From: Tamarix chinensis
Taxonomy: Eukaryota > Streptophyta > Magnoliopsida > Caryophyllales > Tamaricaceae
Direction of reading: 5' to 3'
NCBI GenBank assembly: GCA_030549775.1
Contig: CM060173.1
Location: 29,764,032-29,828,031, forward strand
Length of the DNA stretch: 64,000 nt
The notes below the pieces were generated by a model that searched no databases, was not told where the DNA came from, and saw only the letters and a program-made list of their open reading frames with translations. The translations under genes were made by a program, and so were the position numbers. Positions 12,538 through 23,890 of this stretch are shown piece by piece (the first letter of the stretch is position 1; each line of letters begins with the position of its first letter).

Positions 12538-13279
12538 AATGTTATGTGATAGTAAATTGATGAAATTTGGGCCATGTCAAGTGCTCCCAAAATTGTTAGA
12601 TGTGTAAATAATTTCTTTTATTAAAGTATCCATATTGGTATCTTAATTTTACAGTAGAATTATTTTTTTCTCATATTTTCTACTTTAATTTATTTATTTT
12701 AAATTTAATTATATACTCTACATCAACTATCTTAAATTTATAACACTCAATTATTTTTATCAATTACATTTTTATAATTTATATTATTTAAATTTAAATT
12801 TATATTAATATATAAATATTAATTATTATTTTTATATAATTAATTTTAAATAAATATAAGTTTAAAAGTTATTTTTTAATTATTTTTTAATATTATTTTA
12901 AAATTAAAAAAATTATTTAAATATTACTATAGATTTAGAAAATACACACAATTCAACGTCCATGGTTATCGCTAAATAATCTTTGAGAAGGCACAGCACA
13001 ATTAGACCAACCAGAAGCTAAACAAGGTAATCCCATTCCACCAAAGAGGGAAACAGGTAAATATGTTAGCATAAATCAGCAAAGCGTCATACTCTAATTA
13101 TTGCTATGTATGTTGCCAGGACAAAAGAAGAGCCAGGATTCAGAGTAGAGCTGCTATTCTCTTGTACCAAGACTGTCAGACATGTCCGTTGTGCTTGTAA
13201 AATAGGCTCCGATGACTGCTAATCTTAACTCCGGAAAGTTTCCAGCGAAATCGTTCTGGCATATCAGCTCATCATGTCG
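12538..13279. other. AT-rich intergenic sequence leading into CLPF 3' flank
   Basis: 12600-12950 is almost pure AT with no recognisable feature. From about 12960 the base composition becomes gene-like. The CLPF 3' UTR probably lies in 13000-13279, but I cannot place its polyadenylation site. Confidence 0.4.
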
Positions 13280-16200
13280 TTATACATCTTTTCCTCCCTC
13301 TTCATCCTGCGGATCGAAAGGCACCTCATGTCGAGGTTGACTGTACTTCTCCCGCAGCTGCTTAACTGGAATAAAATCTCCAGCCGTGTCCATTCCATAG
13401 AATAGAAAGGAAGTATAAGGATGATCAAATCTGCCCTGTATATAGTATCAGACAGCCATGTTCATCAGCAGACAGCTACATGCCCAATCATATCATCCCC
13501 CGACAAGAACAGGAAAGGGGGGGGGGAATAAATAAATGAAACCCCACTCGTGTAGCTCATTCTACAGATGTAGTAGTACTAACCGTATCTGGCTTTTCTG
13601 GTACCATCAAGTTCTCCTCAGCAACTGAATGAATAAAACCATCACTAGTGTCAGCCAAATGGACTACATTTACATAGCTGATGAGAGACATGTGATAACA
13701 TTTAACAGAAGACAAGTCCAGCCAACAGCAACGTGCAGAAGGCATACAAGTTTAAAGAAAATGCAATCAACAATTAATTCACTTACAATGGTTCGTGGTG
13801 TTTCCAACTTCTATGTTCTTTCATGATTATCAAATCAAAATGAAAAAAACTTGCAAATAATTTCATCTTAATTTCAAGAAAACATATTGCTAAGGGCAGC
13901 ATTAAAATGCACATGTACTCTGATTAAATGCAACATTTTTCACTTCCTATAACACAAAGGACTAAATATTTTTGATAAAGTGAGAATTACCGTATGCCAC
14001 AAGAAGATCAGGGTCCGCATGCACATCGACCAGGACCTGAGAAACAACAAACCACATCTTGAGAATTGGATGCCAGCCAATCTTTTATTCTTTGAGCTTT
14101 CAATGACGGTGGATAATAACATGTAAAACAAAAGGCCAAGTTGGGGAATCTGCAAGTCTGACACATTGTCAAAATATTAGAAAATACTCTTTGCAATCCC
14201 CATAATGATCGCTGAATTCTCAACTCTTGAGATATCAAGTTCGGGAAACACTACCAGATCATGCTGATAATATGTAATGCATCCCTAGACATTATCAGGT
14301 TTATCTTTAGTTTGCACTCATATAACCTACAAAAAGGAAGAACAGTAACTGGAGGTGAAAGAGAGGGAACTATAAGGATTAAACACAAAAATGCTTTCCT
14401 GAATTTTTCCTGAGACTAAAGAACTATCAGCAATAAAAGCAACCCTTCCACTTACACGAAGAGATTGGGAGAGAGAGGAAGAACGATTTGAGAGACAACT
14501 CACCTGGTAAAAAGGTTGATTAGAACCTCGGGAAAGATTCCCAATATTTGCAGTTTCCATCCAGGATCTTGATTCACAGCACATGGGATCCATTCCACAA
14601 ATGACACCTCGATAGCCTGAATTTAGTCTATAATTAAGATCCTTATCACTCACACGCAGGGCAAAAAACAACTTTAACTATGCATGAACATCAAGCAAGA
14701 AAAGGCCTGGGTGAATGGATTTTGAACTTTCAATATTCCATATAGCAGAATATTGAGAATTGGGCACAAAAAAAAATTACTATTTGAAAAAGAATTGTAC
14801 CAAAAACCAATTTCATTTGCAACATGGGCATTAATCTTACCATATATACTGTGACGAACTTTCTGGCCTAGGCGGAATCCATACTGAACATTTTTATAAG
14901 CCAAGGATTTAGCCGATGCAGCAAGCGACTCTGCCTCTAATTTGGAGATTTCATCTCGTAACTCAGCAGCAAGGGCATAATTTTCACTTTCAACTGCATT
15001 CTGCAAATCTGCACTGTACATCAAAAGAATAAAAATTTTCAGAACCTAACCCAAGCGGTGACTACGGAAGTGAAAAAAATTACTGCATTGAGGCTCCACA
15101 GACCCTCATGTAGATTATGCATAAAGTGAAGAGTATGCTACTCACCGTAAACGTAGAATTCGAATAGCTTGATCTTGAGCTTCACTTTTTGAGGTTGATC
15201 CTGTTTTTGCCTCCTTTTGCCGGATAATCTCTTCTTCAACCTACATAGAATATGAATAGTGCTTCATCATGCTGGAACTAAGGCTGTAAATGAGCTGAAC
15301 CAGTTCGGTATTCTGCTCGACTCGGCTTGTTAAAAGTTTGGTTTGGCTCGTTTACAGCCCTAGCTGGAACAATATGAGCACGTTTGGGCAAGCAAACCAG
15401 ATAATATTGGTGATAGGGGAAACTGGATCCAAAACATCTAGTAGCATTATGCAGTACTTTGTGCTCCTTAGAAGCAGAGATTTTACCTAAACATCTGATT
15501 CTTCAAATGGGATTATTTGTTGAAATCAAAAAGGCTATTGGGATGATAAAGTATGATTTGCACTTTTCAACAGCCTAAAAAATGGAATTATCAGCACATT
15601 ATTTTATACATATTGAATAACAAGGCCATTTTAAAGAAACCTTGACCAAAGCTACCAAGTATAAACTATTGGTAGATATTCCTACAGGATGCCTCATATT
15701 AATTGCTAGATTTTTCTTATACATATGAGATCAAAATTCACTTAATAAGGAATTTTGCACAGACATTTGGCATTCAAACATCATACAATGAGCAAAGAAA
15801 TTTGGCAAACATAAGTAGGAAGCAGAAGAAGCTAAATGATCAAACCTCAGTTAACTTGTCCCTGAGTTGTTTTGCAACATCATATTGATCCAAGTTCAAA
15901 GCATACTGCAATCCATTTACATAAAATTAACAATTAGGATTTGTAAGGGCAGAAGATTGCAGGATGCCTCAAATTGTTGTGTTTTACAGTGGCACCAAAA
16001 GCATAAATTACATCTAAAGTCCCACACACAATGTCAAACCTGTACTCTAGTAGCCAAGTCCAGCTGGAAGAAGAAGATCAATATGTCCTCATTAGCACTT
16101 TCACTGCGTTCAGATCTTGCATTTGATTCTTTATGTTCTCCTTTGAATAGCCATCCTGCCTCCACTTTGAAGTTTCTTTGTCTTGGAATACAGCGCTGGC

Positions 16201-16372
16201 CAGTGAGAATCAGGTTTTGGACATGTTGATTCCAGAGGCAGTGTCTCTCTGCCCCACTAAATATTTGGGATCTCTTCACCACCCTTGGTTGACTCCTTGA
16301 AGAAGAGGTTGACCCGTAAACCCCACCATTTCCAGGAGTAGTCAATGTGCTCACAGAACTACCTCGTACCAT
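13280..16372 (-). CDS. CLPF: Chloroplast Clp protease adaptor ClpF (UVR motif plus YccV/HspQ-like domain)
   Basis: Eight coding exons, all with GT-AG introns and matching phases: 16372-16040, 15905-15846, 15240-15146, 15013-14841, 14616-14504, 14036-13991, 13624-13584, 13435-13280. They give 1017 nt, 338 residues, close to the roughly 330 of the Arabidopsis protein. Residues 1 to about 50 are Ser/Arg-rich, like a plastid transit peptide. Residues 88-111 carry the conserved ERSESANEDILIFFFQLDLA block. A UVR motif lies at about 164-198 (ENYALAAELRDEISKLEAES) and a YccV/HspQ-like domain at about 209-286 (FRLGQKVRH, GVICGMDPMCCES, QPFYQVLVDVHADPDL, AEENL). In Arabidopsis, ClpF works with ClpS1 to bring substrates such as glutamyl-tRNA reductase to stromal ClpC. 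The start MVRGSS matches the family start. No frame damage is seen, so the gene looks functional. Confidence 0.95.
15271..15370. mobile_element. 84-bp hAT-type MITE in CLPF intron
   Basis: The element (15279-15362) has ends TAAGGCTGTAAATGAGC and, on the complement, TAGGGCTGTAAACGAGC. It is flanked on both sides by the identical octamer GCTGGAAC (15271-15278 and 15363-15370). Terminal TAGGG and an 8-bp duplication are hAT hallmarks. It sits in the intron between coding exons 2 and 3, away from splice signals. Confidence 0.88.
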
Positions 16373-17191
16373 ATTTACAACAGAAGACTTTCCAAACTAT
16401 ACTTAAGCCTTACTCTCATGCATCCAAAAATGATTTTCAACTTAATAAAAAAAAAAGACAAAAAAAAAATAATAATTCAGCGAAGCATCAAAACAATGGG
16501 TTAAACAGATCAATATGTTTTTTTTTAAGTGGGTCATTAACTTGATACAAATTATTTCATACTTATAATCAATACGTGTAACCTACTCAATCACAATAAC
16601 TTTTAACTGCAGAGGAATGTGCAACACCTAACATACCAAACCTATAACTCAAATGCAGGAAAAGAATTTGGAACAAGGAAACATCATCAACCCAAAGTAC
16701 CAACCTATGCAAATGAACATGAAATGACTCGGTTCTAGCTGAGATAATTGTACTTTTAAATGAGTTATATTAATTTTTCCATTTCTACGTTCTGAAACTT
16801 ATGCTGCAAAAACCAGTACATCATCCAGCAGATCAGCCCCAAGAACATTTATCTCATGGAGTTTGTCATGTGATCAGATAACCGCACACAAATTCTGGAC
16901 AGCACTCCAGCCGCCACCAAATGTGACAACTCAGACCACAACTCACCATCCATATCGTTGTGCAAAACATGTAACTCAACAATAATGATGAATTTAGAAG
17001 CCAGCACGGCACAAATTGCATAAAAGACATTGCATCGCAAACAAATTGAACAACTGATACCAAACAAGGCTGAAGAACTTGCAATTGATTGAAAATCACA
17101 AAACATACTGAAAACCGCCACCAAAAACTTTAATGAGAGAGAAAATACAATTGAATAGTCAATGACTTCAAAGTTAAAACCTTCGATAAGG

Positions 17192-17333
17192 ACAAGAGAA
17201 ATTGCCCATCGATCATTGATTATACCCATTATGTTATATTATGCTACTCAAAATGAGAATACAAGAGAAATTGCCCATCGATCATTGATTATACCCATTA
17301 TGTTATATTATGCTACTCAAAATGAGAATACAA
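17192..17333. repeat. 69-bp tandem duplication upstream of CLPF coding start
   Basis: The segment starting ACAAGAGAAATTGCCCATCG at 17192 is repeated at 17261 with no visible difference. It lies between the 5' noncoding exon and the coding start, hence in the leader intron. Its near-identity suggests it is recent. Confidence 0.9.
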
Positions 17334-17540
17334 CATAAATTGACCGCGAATGGCAAAATGAAACTATAAATCTTCATGGCCAACGGCCAATAGAAACTCG
17401 ATTACGCCACATGGTACCAGTAATTGGAGAAGTCGGTTTAAATTAAAAACGAATTATAACGGTAATTAACCAACTAAGATAATTTTCATTTTCTCGTGAA
17501 CTTGTAGGCAATAGGAAGAAAAATAGGAGGCTTTACTTAC

Positions 17541-17700
17541 TGAGCCGATAAGAAGAGGGCTCGGGTGCGGCAGTTCCTGGTTCAACTGAAAGAAAGTCCC
17601 GCAGTTATGCAGCTGAAGTGCTTTGGAGTTTGGACCAAGAGATCGACCGTGCCGGGTGTGGACGACGATTGATATATGTTTCAATCTGTGAACACATGTA
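17541..17700 (-). other. CLPF: Probable 5' noncoding exon of CLPF
   Basis: A perfect donor (GGCTCA|GTAAGT on the minus strand, exon ending 17541) closes a GC-richer segment about 1.2 kb upstream of the CLPF start. An ATG at 17684 opens a frame of exactly 48 codons up to the donor. If spliced to the AG at 16389-16388 it would continue in frame into MVRGSS through five codons, but that acceptor lacks a pyrimidine tract. I favour an untranslated leader, with the extension as an alternative. The transcription start is not determined. Confidence 0.5.
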
Positions 17701-17704
17701 TGCG

Positions 17705-18241
17705 TAGGGCTGTCTACACGATTCTGAATCCCGAAATGTCATCCTATATTTGAAAAATTGATCCGATATTTTAAATATTTAAATTAATTTTAATTTAAAA
17801 AAATATTTGATATTTTGATATTTAATTTTTTATTAGATTATTCAATCTAAAAAAATATATAATATTTTATTAACTATTTTAACAATACGTCATATTATTA
17901 TATTTTTATAGTTTTAAATTTTATAATTTTATTTATTTTTATATTTTAAATATTTATAATAATATTTTAATACTTCTTTTAGATAAAATAAGATATTTAT
18001 ATGAATATAGATATGAATATTAATTGATATATAATCTTTATTTTTAAAAATTTTATAGCAAAAGTTATTAATATTGATAAAATAGTATTTTCATATGGAT
18101 ATTGGATATATCTGAATTCGATCCATATCCAGTCAGTATTTTTCGGATATCCACATTCAGAATATCCGATATAAAAAATATAGAGCGGATATCTAAAAAA
18201 ATATCCAAACGGATACAAGTATCCAATTTTATACACCCTTA
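17705..18241. mobile_element. hAT-like non-autonomous element at the CLPF 5' boundary
   Basis: The left end is TAGGGCTGTCTACACGATTC, and the right end read on the complement is TAAGGGTGTATAAAATTGG, giving a decayed terminal inverted repeat. The 8 bases outside (TGTATGCG and TATATATG) agree at five positions. The interior is AT-rich and, near its right end, full of GGATATCC-type words, and it encodes nothing. It ends within a few bases of the probable CLPF leader exon, so it may contribute promoter sequence. Confidence 0.6.
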
Positions 18242-18252
18242 TATATATGGAT

Positions 18253-18501
18253 TGTTCTAATAGTGCTCTAGTTAGTAAAGTGGGTAGTATAACGTGTGTG
18301 TTATGTAGCTATAGTATGATATTAGACGGTCTATTAGGTAGCATACGTGTAGAATGGTGATATATATAATCATATACGGGTAAATTTAGTAAGACGGGGT
18401 TCAACAAATTCAATTTTACTCTTAACACTTTCTTTTTATCTCCTTAAGCTTTCTTCGAAGCTTCCATGGTTAATTGTTAAGTTATGTACCATATTTTCAC
18501 A
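18253..18501 (+). repeat. copia 5' LTR
   Basis: It runs from TGTTCTAATAGTG to ATATTTTCACA, followed directly by the primer site. A TATA-like GATATATATAATC is at about 18358-18370. No partner LTR is present in the window. Confidence 0.65.
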
Positions 18502-18513
18502 TGATATCAGAGC
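18502..18513 (+). other. copia primer-binding site
   Basis: TGATATCAGAGC abuts the LTR and differs at one position from TGGTATCAGAGC, the site pairing with initiator tRNA-Met. Confidence 0.85.
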
Positions 18514-18589
18514 CACAATAAATACATTTTATCATAATTCGATTCCATACCGTCCTCTATATTATCATATTCAATTCAATTGCTGTTCA

Positions 18590-19350
18590 AATGTCAGATC
18601 AAGAACAACATTCTCATTAAAATGAAGAAATTGTAGATTAACAAGGCTATCGATCGGACAATGGTCTACTAGTATTATCATCTTCTGATCATCTTAGAAT
18701 GAGACTAATTTCTATTCAAGTCATTGGAGAAAATTTTCCTACCCGGAGTAAAGGAATTAAATGAGCACTTAGAGTTACAGACAAACTAGGATTCATATAT
18801 GGAACCATCATTAAACTTATAGATAATGATAGTGATGAATATGAAAGATGGATGAGAGTAGGCTATATAAATTCTTGCTGGATTCTTACTACGATGAATA
18901 GTAAAGTTATTGAATATTTTTGATTTGTAACCATTACGAAGCATCTATGGGATGAGATTGCTGAGAGGTATGGCATGTCTAATGGCCCTATGTTATTTCA
19001 ATTTAAGCATAATCTTGATCTTCTTAATCAAGAAAATTACTATGTTACTAAATACTATGGAAAAATTAAGAAGGTTTAGGATGAAATGGAGAGTTTCGAT
19101 TCTTTACCAACATGTAATTGTGGACCTCTTCGAGCTTGCACTTGATATGTTTTAAAGAAGATAGTTGGCAGGGATAATAAAGACAAGCTAAATCAATTTA
19201 TTCTTAGCTTAAATGATGGATTTGATACATTAGCTACTAATCTCTTAGCTCAAGATCCAGTGTCATCTATTAATCATACATATCACATCATTATGCAAGC
19301 TGAGAAATAGAAACAAGTGAGTAGTACAATGAATAATCTTGAGATTAATG
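18590..19350 (+). pseudogene. copia gag remnant (Retrotran_gag-type)
   Basis: The plus strand reads SSSDHLRMRLISIQVIGENF, then KGIK*ALRVTDKLGFIYGTI, YERWMRVGYINSCWILTTM, HLWDEIAERYGMSNGPMLFQ and KYYGKIKKV*DEME. This is the order of the copia gag capsid domain. At least three in-frame stops (one just before ALRVTDK, one before FVTITKHLW, one after KIKKV) break it, and no zinc knuckle follows. It probably ends where the LINE begins. Confidence 0.85.
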
Positions 19351-19380
19351 CAATGTTAGCAACGATTGGGTTGGTTAGCT

Positions 19381-20630
19381 AGAAGGTGATGCAGAGACCT
19401 AAGAGACTAGGGGGGTTGGGTATCGGAGACTTAACCATGAGGAATAACGCTCTCTTATTCAAATGGTGGTGTAGGTTCTTTACCATGGAGGGGGCGTCGT
19501 GGAAGAAAGTTATTCAATCCATTTATTCTGATGATCAATTTGGTAGATTGCAAATTCCTGAGCAAAGGAGGGGATGGAGCCCGTGGGTGGACATTGTGAG
19601 AATAGGCAGGATAAATCCCATTCTTAGTTCTGGGTTGAAGATTATCCTTAGAGAAGGTAGTAGAGTCAGGTTCTGGCTTGATAAATGGATGGAGCAAGGA
19701 CCGTTAAAAGACATTTTCTCAAGACTTTTTATGGTGTCAGATCAAAAGGAGGAAAAAGTAGCTGATATGGGCTTTTAGGATGGGGAGCAATGGACCTGGC
19801 ATTTTTCGTGGAGGAGGCGAATTTTCTATTGGGAGGAAAGACAAAAGGAACAGATGGAAAGTATTGTCAAGCAGGTTCCTTTGAGTAAGGGGAGTTAGGA
19901 TAGTATTAGCTGGGCTTATGATCATAGGGGATTTTTTTGTCAAATCCTTTTGTGAAGCCTCTTATCAGAGTGTTCCTAGGGGTGACTTGAACAGTAACAT
20001 TTGCAGTCGGATGTGGATTGGGTTGGCACCGCTGAGGATTGAGCTGATCTCATGGTTTGCGATTCAATAGAGGCTCAACACAAGAGATAGGCTGGTCAGA
20101 CTTCACATTGACAATATTAGTGAGTCAGGATGTCCTTTTGGCAAAAATGAGTAAGAGTCGGTCAACCATATTTTTTTTCATTACAGTGTGATGGGGAAGA
20201 TGGGGAAGCTAGGGTATGAGATATGTGATTGGTTTGGGTGTACTTGGGTGATGTCGAGATCAATTGAAAGAATTGTTGCAGTTTGGTTAGGAGGTAAAGA
20301 GAAAGGTATAAAGGGAGAAATTTGGTCAATAGATTTTTTTGCTATAATGGGGACTATTTGGGAGTTAAAAAATAAGGTCATTTTTTAAAATCTTCAAATT
20401 TGTAGAAGTTGGATGGTTTTACTCATAAAACAAAGGTTTAGCTTCTGGATCAAGAATAGAAGATAAGATTTCTATTATAAAATTGACAAGGTGGTCCATA
20501 ATGTATAAGCTTTTTTGTGAGTTGTGGGTGTTGTAGGGTGCGTCTCTTTGCTTTGGGGAGTTCATTCCCTTTGTTTTATTGTTGTTGTTCTTGTTTTATT
20601 TTGTTTCCTATCTCAATTATCAAAAAAAAA
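19381..20630 (+). mobile_element. 5'-truncated L1-type LINE (ORF2 C-terminus and 3' UTR)
   Basis: The first recognisable residues are QRPKRLGGLGIGDL, which align with the end of the reverse transcriptase in the minus-strand LINE at 59740 (QRPKYLGGLGVGDL). A zinc-binding reverse-transcriptase tail follows (about 20005-20170: MWIGLAPLRIELISW, CPFGKNE, VNHIFFHY). The element ends with a 3' UTR and an A-rich tail at about 20622-20630. Stops interrupt the frame at 19777 and later. Loss of the 5' portion is the usual result of incomplete target-primed reverse transcription. No clear target duplication was found. Confidence 0.85.
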
Positions 20631-20636
20631 TATGCA

Positions 20637-20850
20637 AAGCCGCTGATAAGGTCCTCCATATGAAGGTCTTACCCATGCCCCCGTATTGATTAGACAATGA
20701 ACAATCCATCTGTACATTTGAGTTGGCTACATCAATTATGGATGCATATGCATGGCATTGTTCAATGGTCATTGGAGACAAAAGCAAGGCATGTTTTTCG
20801 GCTAAAGTAGTTATGTCATAACTCAGCTCATCTTGATAATGACATAAAAA
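20637..20850 (-). pseudogene. Helitron PIF1-like helicase fragment
   Basis: The minus strand reads DELSYDITTLAEKHALLLSP, MTIEQCHAYASIIDVANSN and then GGMGKTFIWRTLSAAL, the Walker A region of the PIF1 helicase carried by plant Helitrons (normally GGTGKTFLW). Thr is replaced by Met in the P-loop. The fragment ends abruptly at the LINE poly(A) tail, so only the N-terminal part of the helicase remains. No Helitron termini were located. Confidence 0.75.
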
Positions 20851-21310
20851 GAAAAAAAGTGAGAGGATGAGGATGAGCACGAGCAATTAGGGAAGAACGT
20901 AGTGGACACCAATTGTGGCATATCCCTTCGTACACTCAAACTCATTATCCGGGCAAGGAATTAGTGATAAAAATAAATAGAAAGCTACCGCGTTCACCAA
21001 AACAGGGATATAAGTCTTGAGTTATTGAAGCCGGCAAATTCTCCGTGTTTAATCCAAGTGCAAAAGGACCGTCCAACCTGTCATTTTCAACTTGAGACCC
21101 TGAACTCTTAGCATCATTGCAATGCGTACTTGGAATCGTCGTGTTACCTGAAATTATATTAACAATTTAGAGCAGTCGCCAACATTTTTACAAAACGTAA
21201 TGAGACCAAATAATAAAGGCCATTGGATGACCACGCCTGATGTATTCAAATTTACATCATCAAATGGATATAGGCCTCGTTCGGCAACTCATTCAACTTA
21301 ATTGCCGATC
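20851..21310. other. Unassigned sequence between helicase fragment and tandem array
   Basis: On the minus strand an open stretch at about 21150-20950 follows an AG acceptor-like site and contains NDAKSSGSQVENDRLDGPFA. I do not recognise it. It could be further Helitron-captured sequence. Confidence 0.3.
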
Positions 21311-23098
21311 GTTCTGCATTATGAATAACCGGCCGAGTAATTAATTAGGGAGATAGGGAACGCGTCTATAATACGGGGACTATAAACAGTAAGAGAACAT
21401 TTGCAAACCTACAAATATAGGCATATGTATCTTTATATGTATACCAATTGATACTGACGTAATTCTCAAAACACCCTTTTAGATCACAACTTTAATTTTA
21501 GTCTCAAGAAGAAATACTCCAATTTGGACAGAAAATAATTAGCTATAAAATAACGAAAATGAACCAAAACTCAAGAACACACTCAAAGTTCTGGGATCTT
21601 AGGCAAGAACTCAAGACAAATTCAAAGCTCACCCTAATCTTATAACTTAAGACAAACTCAAAGCTATGAGGAAATAATCTTTAACTTGAGACAAACTCAA
21701 AGCAAAGAGAAAACCATAAGGTATATTGTGAATAATCAGGAATTATTATTCCTCTCTTCAAACTTGTATTTATAGGAAATATCATACAGTAAAAGAAAGC
21801 CAACGGTTTGGCTGAATAATAACCCCAAACCGTTCAGCTATAACATCTAAGAATTAAATATATGCCCCCCTTTTAACTCCCCTCATTAAGGCATCAAATG
21901 CTTCTTAATGAATAGAAATGAAACAACAGCAATTCCTTAATCTAGCGCACCTTTTGCCTCCCTTCTTAATGGGATTAAATACCCATTTGAAAGAGCTACA
22001 TTATTTATTATAATAATAAAAACATGAAAATAAAAATAAATAAGATTAAAATAACCACGGATCTCCTTGGGTTTCTACGTGCTTGGTCTTTTACTGAATA
22101 AGGCTTTAATCACACGCCCAAGTAAGGCATGTAACATATTCTCTTGTGAGCAAATGGGGAAAACCCAAGGGCTTCCAAAACAAGTGCCACAGGTTCATGG
22201 GCCAAGTTTGACTTTGGATTAGATACAGAAGATGACAATGAACTTGTTTGACAAGGACAAATTTATTGTCATATAATCTTATTTTGTAATAGTTTTGCGT
22301 TCCTTCAAAGCCACACCTATTTGCCAAAGCAAAACATAACTAAAATCGATTGCCTTACAATAATACAAATATAGGGTCAATTAAATAAGATATCATTCGC
22401 ATTGGAAGGCAACCATAAACATTCATTAAGAATAACCAACGGAGTAATTAATGAGGGAGATACAGAATATGTGTATAATACGGGGACTCTAAATAATAAG
22501 AGCATATTTGCAAACCTACAAATATAGGCATATGTATCTTTATGTGTATACCAATTGATACGAAAGTTGATGATGAACTTGTTTGACAAGGATAAATTTA
22601 TTGTCATAGAATCTTATTTTGTAACAGTTTTGCGTTCCTTCAAAGCCTCGACCTATTTTCCAAAGCAAAACATAACTAAAATCTATTGCCTTACAATAAT
22701 ACAAATACTGGGTCAATTAAATAAGGTATCGTTCTCATTGGAAGGTAGCCATAAGCATTCATTAAGAATAACCTACCAAGTAATTAAGGAGGGAGATATG
22801 GAATACGTGTATAATACGAGGACTATAAATAGTAAGAACATATTTGCAAACCTACAAATATAGGCATATGTATCTTTATGTGTATACCAATTGATACAGA
22901 AGATGAAGATGAACTTGTTTGACAAGGATAAATTTATTGTCGTAGAATCTTATTTTGTAATAATTTTGAGTTCCTTCAAAGCCATGGACTATTTGCCAAA
23001 GCAAAACATAAAATCTATTACCTTACAATAATACAAATACATGGTCAATTAAATAAGATATCGTTCTCATTGGAAAGCAGCCATAAGCATTCATTTGT
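21311..23098. repeat. Tandem array of about 336-bp units, interrupted by an LTR
   Basis: Units share GCAAACCTACAAATATAGGC, CTTTATGTGTATACCAATTG and AACTTGTTTGACAAGGA. Phase marker GATAC falls at 21450, 22222, 22557 and 22893, so complete units are 335 and 336 bp, with partial units at both ends (about 21311-21454 and 22893-23098). A 767-bp insertion separates the first partial unit from the rest. No coding function was recognised. Confidence 0.9.
21455..22221 (-). mobile_element. Solo LTR, probably copia, inserted in the tandem array
   Basis: A 767-bp segment is flanked by GATAC on both sides (21450-21454, 22222-22226). The third array unit has the uninterrupted site. Read on the minus strand it starts TAATCC and ends GTCA, with a TATA box (CTATAAATACAAG, about 21784-21768) followed by an LTR-like leader. 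The canonical TG start has decayed to TA. No internal retrotransposon sequence remains, so recombination between LTRs is the likely origin. Confidence 0.75.
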
Positions 23099-23890
23099 TG
23101 TAATTGTCATGATAGCTGTCTCTAAACCACTCTTGGAAGCTAGAAATAGAATGAAGGTTATGCACCATTAGTTATTCTTCTATCTTCTCTTCGTCTGTTT
23201 ATGAGCAATGGTGTGTGAGTGAAATAATGTCAATGATGCTTGACAAAAATTTCTATCATAAATATTAGTCTATAGCTTAAGTTGAGAAAGGTTCCTAGTG
23301 GAGGATGCTTATTCTTGTTATCCTAACTCTTTATTTTTCTTCTCAACTCACTTTGGAAGTGAATTGATTTTGATGAATCTTTTCCATACTTAGTTTTCCT
23401 TTGGAGATCATCATCATTACATATATAATCTTTAAGTACACATACTCTTATAGGCCAAATGATCAAATTAATATAGAGTAAATTAGGGTCACCTAGTTTC
23501 GTTAGAATCATATAATTATTTCAATAATTTCAAACACTTGGAATTACTTATTCCTAACACATATGACCTTTCACTTTAAGTATTAATATCTTATTCATTT
23601 ATTAACCATCATCTAGTACATAGCACTATATCACTTGTCTTACAATCATCATAACACTCTCTCTTTTATTTACACTTGCTTTATCACATTGGATCATGTT
23701 TATCTTTCTCACATGAAATACAAAGTAATATTGAATTCAATCCAACAATTATTATTATTAGTTAAAATAATTAGAAATACATAATAATTATCCAAATCAA
23801 ATATTTTATAATCCCATGAAGCAAAGATAAGACATAATGCAATATAACAAGATAAAAAGAGACATTATACAAAGGAAGAGACCATAATGC
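23099..23890. other. AT-rich intergenic sequence, nothing recognised
   Basis: No frame or repeat on either strand could be assigned. Confidence 0.4.

Larger units (their letters stand above)
18253..19380 (+). mobile_element. 5' part of a Ty1/copia element, truncated
   Basis: A 5' LTR (18253-18501), an adjoining primer-binding site and a broken gag frame are present on the plus strand. Protease, integrase, reverse transcriptase and 3' LTR are missing because the sequence switches to a LINE near 19381. Confidence 0.8.

Noticed and set aside
16849..17229. Minus-strand frames of 126 and 77 residues upstream of CLPF
   Set aside because: They lie in the leader intron, overlap each other in different frames and contain no recognisable domain.
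17997..18236. Tyr/Ile/Phe-rich minus-strand frame
   Set aside because: It is produced by GGATATCC-type repeats in the hAT-like element and has no protein features.
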